In this document: positions 12,001 to 22,535 of the stretch, piece by piece
How the letters are laid out: the number at the start of each line of letters is the position of its first letter
How positions within the stretch are numbered: the stretch's first letter is position 1
From: Hirundichthys speculiger
Taxonomy: Eukaryota > Chordata > Actinopteri > Beloniformes > Exocoetidae
Assembly (NCBI GenBank): GCA_018398805.1
Contig: JAGFBZ010000693.1
Location: 1,116,001 to 1,180,000 of the forward strand
Direction of reading: 5' to 3'
Length of the DNA stretch: 64,000 bases
The notes under the pieces: generated by a model
Databases searched by the model: none
Told to the model about the DNA's origin: nothing
The model's input: only the letters and a program-made list of their open reading frames with translations
Translations under genes and position numbers: made by a program

Positions 12001-14744
12001 GGAAACAGAAAAAGTAACAGTTTGTGTAGATATAAAGATAAACTGTGCTTTTACTGCCGTCTACAGCACATTTAAGAATAACCATGTTATAATTTAACAC
12101 AACTAAACTTTTAAACATTAACAATAAAAATAAAACAATTACACCACTGTGTGGTTTAGACATGATGACTGAAGATTATATTGTACAATACTACTCATAC
12201 AACTACATTTTTTAGGGTTTGGTTGTCTGTTGTTATTGCAAGGGCTTCTTCAAAAAGACAAAAATAACCATCAAACATCAATATTAGACAGCTTTTTAGT
12301 CCTACAGGCTATCATTTCCTGGAGGTGAATCAGCCTGTGGTAAGAATGACTTGATGTCCGGTACACTGCAGACCTTTAGGCTATCACAGACAAAAAATGA
12401 CTGAATTGAAAGAACTGTAGTAATTTCCTTTTTCACAGATGCAAATTGACAGTCTGATGTCATACAATGTGAGCGGTTCAATGATGGCCATCTCAAACAT
12501 CTTGCCATCAAAGATCACCTAAGACAATTTTCTGAAAGTGTCAGAAATCCTATGACTTTGTTTAATAATTAGACAACTAAAATACAACATGAAGTGATGT
12601 ATTACTTCATGTGACTTGCCTTGTCGAAAGACCTGGACCACAATCTCATCCTTCACCACTTCTTTTGTGAAGTTTTTTTGGCGGACATAAAAGCTGCTTT
12701 TGAAGCGCAGTTCATTTTCATGCGTTACTTATTGTTTACTATCAGGGCAATATTCTACATCGATCATAGTCGATGATTCAGGGGGTCCCATCACTGTAAG
12801 GTCTAAACATATCATCATGTTGTATTTAAGATATAGCAAACTGAAGTTGCACAGAGTGAGGTGTATTGATCTCCATAACTTTAGAAATTGTGCAGCTTAT
12901 AGCAACCTCAAGACCTGCCTGTCGCTACATGTCCTTCTACAACTGTAATGGATCAAAGATGACATAGCATCAACACCAATACCATCATTAATGAGAAAAA
13001 AAAAGTAATATTATAATTTCAGTGCAATAAAAGGAGTGAGGGGATTGAGAAACAAACAATTAATCCTTACTTAAAATTACAGCCCAATAATTTTCAGTGA
13101 AAACACTAATTACACTCAAAATTAATACAATATGTGGCTCTCAATCCTAGAAAAATCCCCCTTCAGATGAAATGAGGCAGTGGTTTGATTAAAACACTTC
13201 AGCAAAAAAGAAAGCACACTGTAACTAGATTCAGTGAAATATCAAATGGATTCAGTATAGATGGAAAGAGGCAATGTGGATTATACTATAAGAGGGAAGT
13301 GCACCATTTCAATTAGAATCAAAGCTGAACACAATTATTTCCTGTAAAACAGCAACTTATACAAAACACTGAGTGTAATGGTTAAGTGTGTCACATTTAA
13401 AAGAAAGATCTGGGTAAAATTCCTTATTAGGTTGTACTGATATTTTACTTTGTGCCATTATATGTAGATGATGACTACAAAGCAAAATAGAATTAAATGG
13501 GGAATCTCGGCTGCATCTTCTTTCCTCCTTAGTTGCCTGCTGAACTCATTAACTAATGCAACTAATAAGTTATTTAAAATTAGAAACCCCTTGTTTATAA
13601 AATTCTTAAAAAGACACTGTAACTGACATGATTCATTACCATGGGTCTATAGGGTGAGATTTTCTGAGAACAGTTCTCAGAGAAAATCAAACCATTAAAG
13701 ACCTGAACTGTCACTCTATTAGCACCTGCATTAGTGTTATGCAAAAGAAAACTTTGCATCAACATGATGAACAACTTGTCCTAAAGATATGTGGGTACTT
13801 CCAAAATTAAGGTCTATAAGTGTGTTTGGAAACTTGTTTTAAAATGAATTATGTTTGATTAAGCATTCCCTCTAATGTGTGAAAAACAAAATTTGATTAA
13901 AAATGACAGGCTTTTTTGGAAATGCTACAATGATCAATTTAGACCCAAGTCAAGAAATGACCAACATAACTGGGACACCAAATATAACGACACATAACTA
14001 TATTGTAAAACACCATCATCTTTGCTTCACATCAACCACACTGATTGTTTTCAAAGAGATCTTGGTGTCTTTGTTCTAGTTACAAAACTTTAAAACATTT
14101 TAGTTATCTTAACAATGGAATAAATAATAAAAGAAAATGAAAAAAAAACAACACATTTTGTTGTTTGTGTCAGTGCAGGTACATGTGATGGGCTAAAATG
14201 AGAAGTAGGAAGATGAAAAAATACTGGGAATTTTAACAAACCTATTTCTGGCTGTCTACTTTCACTCAGACCATAAAACACTCACACAAATGTCTAGTTC
14301 TTAAGGACAAGACCATCTGAAATTGACACAAATGGATGTAACAAAAGTTACCTCAAAAATATGAGGGACACAATGACTTTATTTTCCTCCAACCAAACAA
14401 ACCAGGTGAATGAGGTACCTTCACTTCCCAATGAAATAGCTCTATACATATATTAAACTATAAACCACACTCTTTTTCTAAAACATTCACCTCTTTTCTT
14501 ATTAAGTCAAAAAAAAAAATGGCAGGGCAGTAAAAACCCATTGGATTCCTTATTTATGGGAGTACCCCTCTCAATCCAGATTTGGCTGTTTATCTGTCCA
14601 AGTGGAAGATAATGGTGCATTTAACAAACTAATTTCAATATTTCATTTGAACCCTTCCAATAACACTGTACCAAACTCAAACATATTGTCCTTATTCCCC
14701 TCCAGTAAATCGAAGCCTTAAAGTCATGTAACTGATAGGTATCA

Positions 14745-14819
<75 letters not shown>

Positions 14820-15694
14820 CACACACACATTCAGCTTGATTCACTTTAACACCTACCTTTAGATGCTTGTCCCTTTGATCTCTGCATCCAGGTTCCATCA
14901 GAAATAAAGAGAAAAGACAAGGTTATTTGTAGTTATTTCACATGCAAGTTGAGACTGAGTACAGCCTATTACCTTTTACCTATTTACTGCCCAGTAAGTT
15001 AAACATAAAATTGCTTCTTGGGGAAGTGAAATCGTTCCATAAACTTAATTTTCCAGTTAAAAGTACAGATGTTTGCAGTTGGCTGCAGATATTACTGTAT
15101 TTGGTTTTCTGTACGATACAATTTAATGCAAATCTGGTCACCAGCCAATGCTAGCATTGATTCAGGCAAACTTTATTGACGCTCTCTCGAATATAGCTCT
15201 TTAAAATGGCTTAGTGTTAATACAGCATGGAAGGTTTGCCACAACAATGTGCACATACGTTGGTCTGCACACATACAACCACAAATTACACTAAAAGTTA
15301 CTCCTCACAAAATAAGTCAGCCTCAGTCCTTATGTAAATATGTTAACGTTAAGCAGCCTCAGGTTTCACGTATTCAGCTGTAAGGGTATTTTTTATGCTA
15401 CGTAGATTACCAAACACATTATTTCTGTTTAAGACATGTTCGACAACACGATGCATGCTGAAAAATAAGTGTCATCCTTCCTGAAGCCCCACAAAAAAAA
15501 TCTTTAACAATTTCACGGTATATAGCCAAACTGCTAGCTTGATACACCGGCCAACGCAAGTGGCTAGCTAGTACTTCCGAGGAATAGCCGTAGCCCAATA
15601 AATCGTTAACGTTAGCAAGCAGCTAGCTAAAAAACTCTCAACTGTCGAAGTACATTATCCTTCATACCTGAGGGTCAATGCTTGTGGCAGACAT
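9029..15694 (-). CDS. ythdf1: YTH domain-containing m6A reader YTHDF1 (six coding exons)
   Basis: Cytoplasmic reader of N6-methyladenosine in mRNA. The coding exons join in frame as 15694-15668, 14881-14857, 11914-11835, 11084-9435, 9276-9232 and 9055-9029, giving 617 residues. The N-terminus (MSATSIDPQ, then [32 protein letters not shown]) and the C-terminus ERQNRNKQ match YTHDF1 more closely than YTHDF2 or YTHDF3. The YTH domain spans about residues 432-566. Its cage tryptophans are W454, W508 and W513, with the same spacing as human W411/W465/W470. A P/Q/H-rich low-complexity region precedes it. The protein is longer than human (559 residues) because of an expanded P/Q segment and a 15-residue cassette exon. 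It lies divergent to birc7, as in mammals. Confidence 0.95.
9232..9276 (-). CDS. ythdf1: ythdf1 in-frame 45-nt cassette exon
   Basis: Encodes [15 protein letters not shown]. It has a TTTTGACAG acceptor and a CAG|GTAAAG donor. Both borders are phase 0, so it can be included or skipped without a frame change. The flanking introns are short (158 and 176 bp). Canonical human YTHDF1 joins VRK directly to ERQ, so this is a fish-type insertion or alternative exon between the YTH domain and the tail. Confidence 0.75.
9435..11084 (-). CDS. ythdf1: ythdf1 large exon: low-complexity region and YTH domain
   Basis: This 550-codon exon starts [16 protein letters not shown] after a GATCCAG acceptor and ends EEEVRK before a GTGGGT donor. 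It includes [13 protein letters not shown], the P/Q/H-rich stretch and the full YTH fold. The open frame continues a few codons past each splice site; those flanking codons are intron. Confidence 0.95.
11835..11914 (-). CDS. ythdf1: ythdf1 coding exon 3
   Basis: Encodes [27 protein letters not shown], nearly identical to the human segment. The acceptor AG is on the 5' side and GTAA follows the last codon. It is 80 nt long and completes the split codon from the 25-nt exon upstream. Confidence 0.93.
14751..14830. repeat. (TA)n / (ACATAT)n / (CA)n microsatellite
   Basis: A compound dinucleotide repeat beside ythdf1 coding exon 2, beginning 27 bp beyond its donor side. Confidence 0.95.
14857..14881 (-). 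CDS. ythdf1: ythdf1 coding exon 2 (25 nt)
   Basis: A small exon encoding RSKGQASK plus one base, equivalent to human RTKGQDNK. It has an AG acceptor and a GTAGGT donor. It is too short to be found by ORF length alone. Confidence 0.9.
15668..15694 (-). CDS. ythdf1: ythdf1 coding exon 1 with start codon
   Basis: Encodes MSATSIDPQ (human MSATSVDTQ) and ends CAG|GTATGA. The start is fixed by this family-specific N-terminus. The transcription start should lie upstream within about 15.70-16.1 kb. Confidence 0.93.
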
Positions 15695-16150
15695 AATTCA
15701 TTAAGCAAGTCCCTGGATTCTCACGGAGCCTGAGCTTGTGACTGAATGTCTACCCCCGTGATTTGCAAGCAAGTTCACAGCTTAGTTACAGTTAGCTATG
15801 TGGCTAGCAATCGCAGCGCAGCTCAGCTGAGTATTTTCCACTGTGTGGACGTATCCCAACTTCCACAGTTCAAGTCAGTCGCCTCTGATACTCTGTCCCA
15901 GAGCAGTCAAGTCCTTGTTCAGGTTTTCGGGATAACGATATGTATTGCCAAGTGAGGCCCTTGGGATCTTGAATATTTCTGTCTTCGGCCGCCTCTTACT
16001 CAGTCTTTTTCTTTTTTTTTTTTTTTTTTTTTTATTCCACAGAGAGAGCCCTCCTCAGTTACGTTAAAGCCCTGTTCACTTCCCCAATGGCTGCTCCATC
16101 CGGGCTCTGAGGCGTCGCTGCAGTTCACACCGTTCCCCGCGGGGTGGCAA
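15695..16150 (-). promoter_or_regulatory. ythdf1: Probable ythdf1 5' UTR and promoter region
   Basis: This segment directly upstream of the ythdf1 start codon is richer in G, C and CpG than the flanking introns, including GCGTCGCTGC and CCGCGGGG near 16110-16142. A poly-T tract lies near 16011-16033. I see no TATA box. The promoter role is inferred from position. Confidence 0.4.
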
Positions 16151-16320
16151 AACTTTCAGGCTAGATTATGAGAGGGTCTGTGTTTCAGCGAAATAAAACT
16201 ACATACTTTACATACATAAATGGACGGTGGGGGGGGGGTTACTGCTTCAGTCAGTGTAGACAAGAGGCTGAATGAAAAAAGTCAGCACAGACTCTTAATT
16301 TCTTCTCATTAACCCTCTTC

Positions 16321-16338
16321 ACACACACATAAATACAT

Positions 16339-16434
<96 letters not shown>

Positions 16435-16462
16435 TGTGTGTGTGCATATATATGTATATATC
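16321..16462. repeat. Long (AT)n microsatellite
   Basis: About 45 AT units are flanked by CA and TG repeats, in the ythdf1-birc7 spacer. Apparent IY-repeat reading frames across it are artefacts. Confidence 0.97.
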
Positions 16463-16659
16463 TATACAATGACATTTAAAAACTGCTAAAAAAATAGTAA
16501 GTAGCCAATAACTTAAAAAGGGAAAGCCCAACCACAAGATTTAGCACAGAGAGTATGTAGGAACACACAATAAATGTGAGAACAGCATTTCAGAAAAAAA
16601 TATCAACAGAAAGCTACAATAGCCACGTCACATTTTTGTTTATCTGTGAATGTAAATAG

Positions 16660-16689
16660 GGCCAGCAGGGGCCAGCAGGGGCCAGCAGT
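16660..16689. repeat. Short tandem repeat of GGGGCCAGCA units
   Basis: Three near-perfect copies of a GGCCAGCAGG-type unit follow one another. The array is short and no function is evident. Confidence 0.8.
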
Positions 16690-16751
16690 GACAGTTCACG
16701 TTCAGCTCAGTGCTCATGCAGGATTTTCTGGAATTTACGACTACAAATCAA

Positions 16752-17730
16752 ACAAAGTTGGGATGGGATTAAAAAAAAAAAATGCTGATTCATTCATTCA
16801 TTTTTCATATCTACTTCATCCTGTTCTGGGCTGTGGAGGTAGTCAAACTATCCCAGTTGTCATCAGGTGAAAGGCAGGTTACACCCTGGACAAGTGACAA
16901 ATCATCAGCAGGCACTCCTACATTTAATCGTACAGTTATTTCAATTGCAGACTGTACTGACCAAGTTTATTTAATCTTTTAGTTTGTTAACTTCATTTTA
17001 TTTGTTAATATAAAAATGTGATTTTCAATGTGACCACATCTCAAGGTGGGCAAAAGCTTGCAGCTCTTGCTTTTGAAAGTCTCCAGACATTCTCTGTGGG
17101 CAACAGGTAAGGACTAGAGCCAGAGCAGTCTAGTAAGAGTTGCATGTCCCGTTCTTCCTCGGCCATGCTTTTGTGTTCTGTACAGGATGAGGTTTTGCAT
17201 TGCATTGTTGGAAAATGTCCCTTGTTTTGAAGGGAGCACATGTTTCTCTAAAATCTCACTGACATTTTTACATGAATTTTCCCATCAGACAAGTGTAAAT
17301 GACCTTTGCAGAGAGCACTGATGCCTGGTTTTCGGACTTGTGGCTGATAAAAGTCTCAATAGCCCTTTTCATCTTTGGTCTACAGCACAAGGCTGCCATT
17401 TACAACAAAAAAAGAAAGAAAAAAAAGGATCTGGAACACTGATTCATCTGACCACAGTAGCCTACACATTTCACTGTGTGATGATCTATCCAAGATTCCT
17501 ATATCCTGAGAACATGGGTCCTCCGCAGACTTGCGAGCTTTAATTTGTTACTTTTGCTTAATTGCTCAATGCTTTTAGGATATTTTTTTTTCATTTGATC
17601 CATTAGATACTGAGTGTTTGAGATAAACGATCCAAATATCTCTGTTTGATATAGATTTTGACAAAAATAAATAGTTATCATCCCAAATACTTTTTTTTTT
17701 ATCAATTTCCCACCCCGGGAAAGTGAATGA
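16752..17730. mobile_element. Degenerate fish DNA-transposon remnant (possibly Kolobok-like)
   Basis: The left side has CAAAGTTGGGATGGG. The right side has TTTCATCTTTGGTCTACAGCACA and TTCATCTGACCACAGTAGCC, both of which I associate with common fish MITEs. A related segment occurs at about 54,690-54,790. Inside, near 16,787-16,905, is a piece resembling another fish repeat (ATCCCAGTTGTCATCAGG, TACACCCTGGACAAGTGAC). Boundaries and family are uncertain. Confidence 0.4.
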
Positions 17731-18349
17731 AGCATTTGACATACCCAAAATGACTGATGCAACTTTTTACCTTTACATTTACTTAGTTTTCCCTCAAACT
17801 GCTTTCATCCTCTTGAAGAGGCCTGTATACCAGGACTAGACCTGTAATACAGTAATTATTATACCCTTTACCACTAGGGAGTAGCAAAGACACAAACACA
17901 ATCTTCTAAACTCAGCCAAAGGTCAAATCTCTGACCTACTGTACACTGCACATATAAAAATTATATGTTGACAGGTGCATGCATTGTTTTCTTATCAATA
18001 TCACAATTACAAGTAGAACATATTTAAAATCCCATGTTTTATCAGTCATGTTTAAGTTGTGTTCTGTATATGGAAACACCTCTGCTATTCATCATTTGAA
18101 AGGATCAGACATTTTCCCTGCAAAGTATTTTAATCAGTACATTAAGGGAAAGTTCTGGTTTGTGACACCCAACAATTTTAAATGCACACAACAAATATTA
18201 CACACAAATACAAAATAGTTATAATTTCTTATTTATAAATTCAGCAATAATTTCCCCAAACTAAAGTGTGCTATTTGCTGGAAAAAACAAGTATAAAAAA
18301 ACTAAACAAACAAAAACATTCTCTGGGATCAGGTGTACTTAATGTTTTT

Positions 18350-18351
18350 TT

Positions 18352-18387
<36 letters not shown>

Positions 18388-18390
18388 TTT

Positions 18391-18434
<44 letters not shown>

Positions 18435-18436
18435 TT
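18350..18436. repeat. (CTTT)n microsatellite
   Basis: About 20 CTTT units with two small interruptions, 0.5 kb upstream of the birc7 coding start. Confidence 0.97.
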
Positions 18437-18908
18437 GTTCTTTTTTTTGTTTTTGTTTTGCAAAAAAGAATGAACAAATTGCTCGAAGTCGCCTGTATTC
18501 TGATGAGTTGTGTTTCTCTGTTATGCAGCTGTAAGCTTTAAGATTTTCTCATGTGCCTTTTTAATTATCAATTCAATTTTTAATAATTCTGTAATATCTC
18601 GCTGAGGGCCATATTAACTGTTACACTACAGCATACTTCTGAAATTTATTTTCTTCTCTTTCCTAAGAGGCCAGAGCAACATGACATACTCAGGCTGTCA
18701 TTCATTCAAGGATCAATAACATTCATTCTGGCAGTTGGGGGATTTTCTGGAAAACAATGTCCAGTAGGTTACTGTGCAGGCCCCCACACCTGATCATATT
18801 ATTTCAGCTGTTGTTCTGAACTCACCTTCAGTGTGGGCTCCACTATGGAGCGCAAAAGGGATAACTGGCACAGGACAAAAAGAGAGACGAAAGCTTACTT
18901 ACTTCAGA

Positions 18909-19401
18909 ATGATGGATGACAGGATAACTATGTGGTGTATCCTTGAGGAGCCTCAGATGCGGACAGAAAGGGAGAGACTTCGAACTTTTCAGAACTGGCC
19001 AGCAGATGTACCTGTCACATCTGGAGACCTGGCCAAGGCAGGCTTCTTCTTTCTCGGCCCGGGGGACAAAGTTCAATGTTTCTGCTGTGGAGGGGTTTTA
19101 AGATGCTGGGTACAAGGGGACAGCCCTGCTGTTGAGCATGAACGGCATTTTCCTAATTGCAAGTTCATACTGGGTCGACCTGTGGGCAATATTCCACTCC
19201 AAGGAGGATCCTCGGACTCTGTGGATGGTCAGCTGTTGAGTCAGCTCCAGAGAATGACTATGGATGACCAAGGAACAGCTGGACAAGCAGTCTACCCAGA
19301 GATGGAGGCTGAGGATTCTCGGCTCACCACTTTCCACAACTGGCCAACTGAAGCTTCAGTTCAGGCGGATGTCCTGGCCAGAGCAGGATTTTTCTACACA
19401 G
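18909..19401 (+). CDS. birc7: birc7 coding exon 1: BIR1 and first half of BIR2
   Basis: Encodes [12 protein letters not shown], then BIR1 with the C57/C60/H77/C84 ligands, a linker of about 50 residues, and the BIR2 start [10 protein letters not shown] to FFYT. It ends ACA-G|GTACAT in phase 1. BIR1 lacks the acidic-plus-W groove pattern and looks like a type I BIR. The open frame extends upstream to 18774, but that part is not needed. Confidence 0.88.
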
Positions 19402-22400
19402 GTACATACTGCCTTACTGTAAAGACTAAAGACTAAAAAACTATAAAGACTATTTCCCATTCCTTTAATGCTTTTCTGTGAAACATTTGAGTATCTATTC
19501 GTGTGCTTTAGTGAAATATTCAGCGCAGTCCTAGTCACTGTTAGAATGGCCTCTTCTTTGTGAGAGAGTGCATGCTACAATTGTCCTGCTGAGTCATGAT
19601 GTTGTGGACAGAACAACCTGGACAAAGCTGGGCCTGCTAAAGAAGTACAGCTTCACGCAATACACAGCATGGTCATATAATGATACAATATTAAGAGCAC
19701 AAAGTCAGCATTCAAAATAAAGAACCCTTATAGTCTTCTTGTGATGTAATGTTGATGTCACTGAGACATTTCTATATAGGAGTTTGCACACATTTATTGC
19801 AGCTGATGCTTGAGATTTACCCCTTTGTACAATTTTACATATATAGTCAAATTTTATTTCTCGTATGTTTGATTAATAGCACAAAACTGGAGCACTGTTT
19901 CTGTGTTCTTCAAGCTGTAAACAGTCACCGGGTGTGTGCCATTGCAGCGTTTTCACTAGTCTTTTATTTAATCACAGGTCATGGTGACAATGTCAAATGC
20001 TTCTACTGTGATGGAGGACTGAGGAACTGGGAGCCTGGTGATGACCCCTGGCAGGAACATGCCAAATGGTTTCCACGGTAACAAAAGGGCTTCACAGGGA
20101 CATATAAAGGTGTAACCTGAACACGTATTAGAAAATTAACATTTCTGTATATACAGGATGAGACTAATGGTTTGGGCATTAATGATTCAAAGATTATTTG
20201 TTACCAAATGCCTTTAAAAGGGCATTTGAGCAACTGTGGTTTTCTTTTGAGATAAAGACCCCAGAAAGATCACATTGTTGTTAAATAAACATTGAATCAC
20301 AAACATTTAAAACAGACTAAATCCAGAATTTCTAGAACAACCTTGCTATTAAATACGTTGAAAAACGGCAAACAGGGTTAACTCAGAGAACTAAGCTAGA
20401 AGTAAACATTGGCTATGACCGATGTCGATTCTGATCATGTGTTTCTGCTATACAGGAGTTTGCACTGCATTAACTTAAACTAGACTGACATTATTTTGAT
20501 GACATGTTGTTCATATTTAAAGAGTTTGGCATAGTGCAGCTTCTGCACACACATTCTATACATTATTGTGTATTTAAAAGTATCCTTGTTTTTCTCAGAT
20601 GTGAGTTTTTAATACAGTCAAGAGGACAGGAGTATATCACCAATATACAGCATGCTCATTTCCATCTGGGCGACACTGTGGTGAGAACCTCATTCACATC
20701 GTATCTATTCACACATTGTTGAATAAAAGTTTTGTTATTGCTGTATTTACATCATTGATGACTTTCATTGGATATAAAAATGAATAATTACTTTTCCAGG
20801 GAGGATCACAGACTTCCACTGGCAGAGATATTGGCTCCAGAAACAGTAAGTCAAAAATTGAGAAAAGACAGACGGAAGATCATTATACACGAGGAGCCTC
20901 AACAAAATTAACATACCTGTCTACTGACTACCTATGACACAGATATGAATATGATTCCACTAATATACAGTCATGTAAAAAAAGAAAACAAAACTTTCTT
21001 AATTCTCTTCCAAGATTGTATGTAGGAAATACCGAAACAGTAATAAAAGAAAATCACCAGGTTTTTAAAGCTGCAAAAGTACTGAAGGTTGAAGGAAGAA
21101 ATATAAAGGATGTGGAAAATGAAGGCACCCATGATGCTTTTACTTTCCACAGGGAGTGTGCCTCCAGCAGATCCTGGGAACATCAGAAATCAGAAAACTG
21201 TCAGAAACTATTTTTCAGACCTGGTAACGATAAGATTCTTATTTTTATTTTTTAAATGTAATTTGATATGTAAAACCTCAGATTTTTTTTTTTTAAAGGA
21301 GGGCCACTTTTTCACATGACTGTATATCCTATACTAAGTTGTAAGTTCCAACATTCCTTCTCGTTTGTTCACACAAACAAAAAGTAGAAAGGATGTAAAA
21401 AGATCTGAAGTTACATCTTAGGTTACACTCATAGATAAAATAAAGCCTGTAAACCCCAGACTGAGTTCTTATGTTCTCATTCAGGGAGTACAAATGAAAG
21501 ATTTGATGGATGGGAGAATGACCTATATTTGCCCAATTTTCAAGCCCAAGCTTCAAATTAGCCTCTGAGTAGTAGCCTTTTTGGAGGGAAGCATGCTCAT
21601 TTCTCTTTTTTGTAAGGTGCCTGAAAATTAAATGAATTCATGTTCAATTACTTGAATTAATGTTTTCTCCAGGACTACATTAGGTAGCAAACACAATAGA
21701 TATGCTTTGGCTATTGCTCATTGTTCCAGGGTAGGCATCAGAACACAATTATTTCAAACACTGTAGGAAGCACAGCTGTAATACATTTTCAGCATCTGTG
21801 GTTTCCATTCAATGATAAACAAATGCATGGTTCATGATTTTTATTTCATTTTAACATTTGTGTGTAATACAGTACTTTGGGCAGTTGACAAGACTACTTT
21901 TCATATCGTCCTCACTTTTCCATTCTTCCTATCAAGCAGACATGGTTGGAGGTCTGGGATCTTCATCGGCCATGCTTTCTCCTGTAGTGCAAACTGTGGT
22001 CCAGATGGGCTTTGAAGCCAGCCTGGTAGAGAGTCTGGTCCAGACCAAATACCTGCTGACAGGCCAGCACTACACATCCGTGTCTGACTTGGTTACTGAT
22101 GTGCTGCAAGCAGAGGAGGAGGACAGACAGAGGGGGGCAAACAGCAGAGGTAACAACCAGTGCAGGGAAGGAACCAATGTAATGATATTTACTCAAGTAC
22201 TTTAATAGATTTGTAATTGCTTTAATGGGACTTGGAGGTATTCATTCTCCACTAGAGTACTTTTACTTTTCACATGTATCAAATGATCTTTTTGAACCAC
22301 ATGAGCCATTACAGCAAAAAAGGAAAGGACGTCCATGCAAGGGATTTAAGATGTTCGATAGTTTTTTTCTTGATGAACTTGTTATGACTATGGCTTGTTT

Positions 22401-22499
22401 ACAAGTATTGTTAAAACAGGCAAGAATGGTGCAAATTCAAAGCTTTACAAATAATCAGATTCCTTGAAACATCGCTCCCACACACAAGCATTCAAGAGA

Positions 22500-22535
<36 letters not shown>

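Noticed and set aside
16251..16537. ORFs rich in Ile-Tyr repeats here and at 14.6, 24.4 and 25.7 kb.
   Set aside because: They are translations of (TA)n microsatellites.
18266..18541. An ORF with SFFLSFFL repeats and its antisense KERKKERK frame.
   Set aside because: These are translations of the (CTTT)n microsatellite.
21153..21223. A possible extra birc7 coding exon ([15 protein letters not shown]...).
   Set aside because: It lies inside a MITE and breaks the reading frame into the UBA exon, whereas exon 4 joins the UBA exon in frame directly.
21480..21563. A CATTCAG-flanked segment readable as [19 protein letters not shown] followed by a stop, considered as a birc7 alternative exon.
   Set aside because: No family similarity, no matching donor before the stop, and no need for it in the reading frame.
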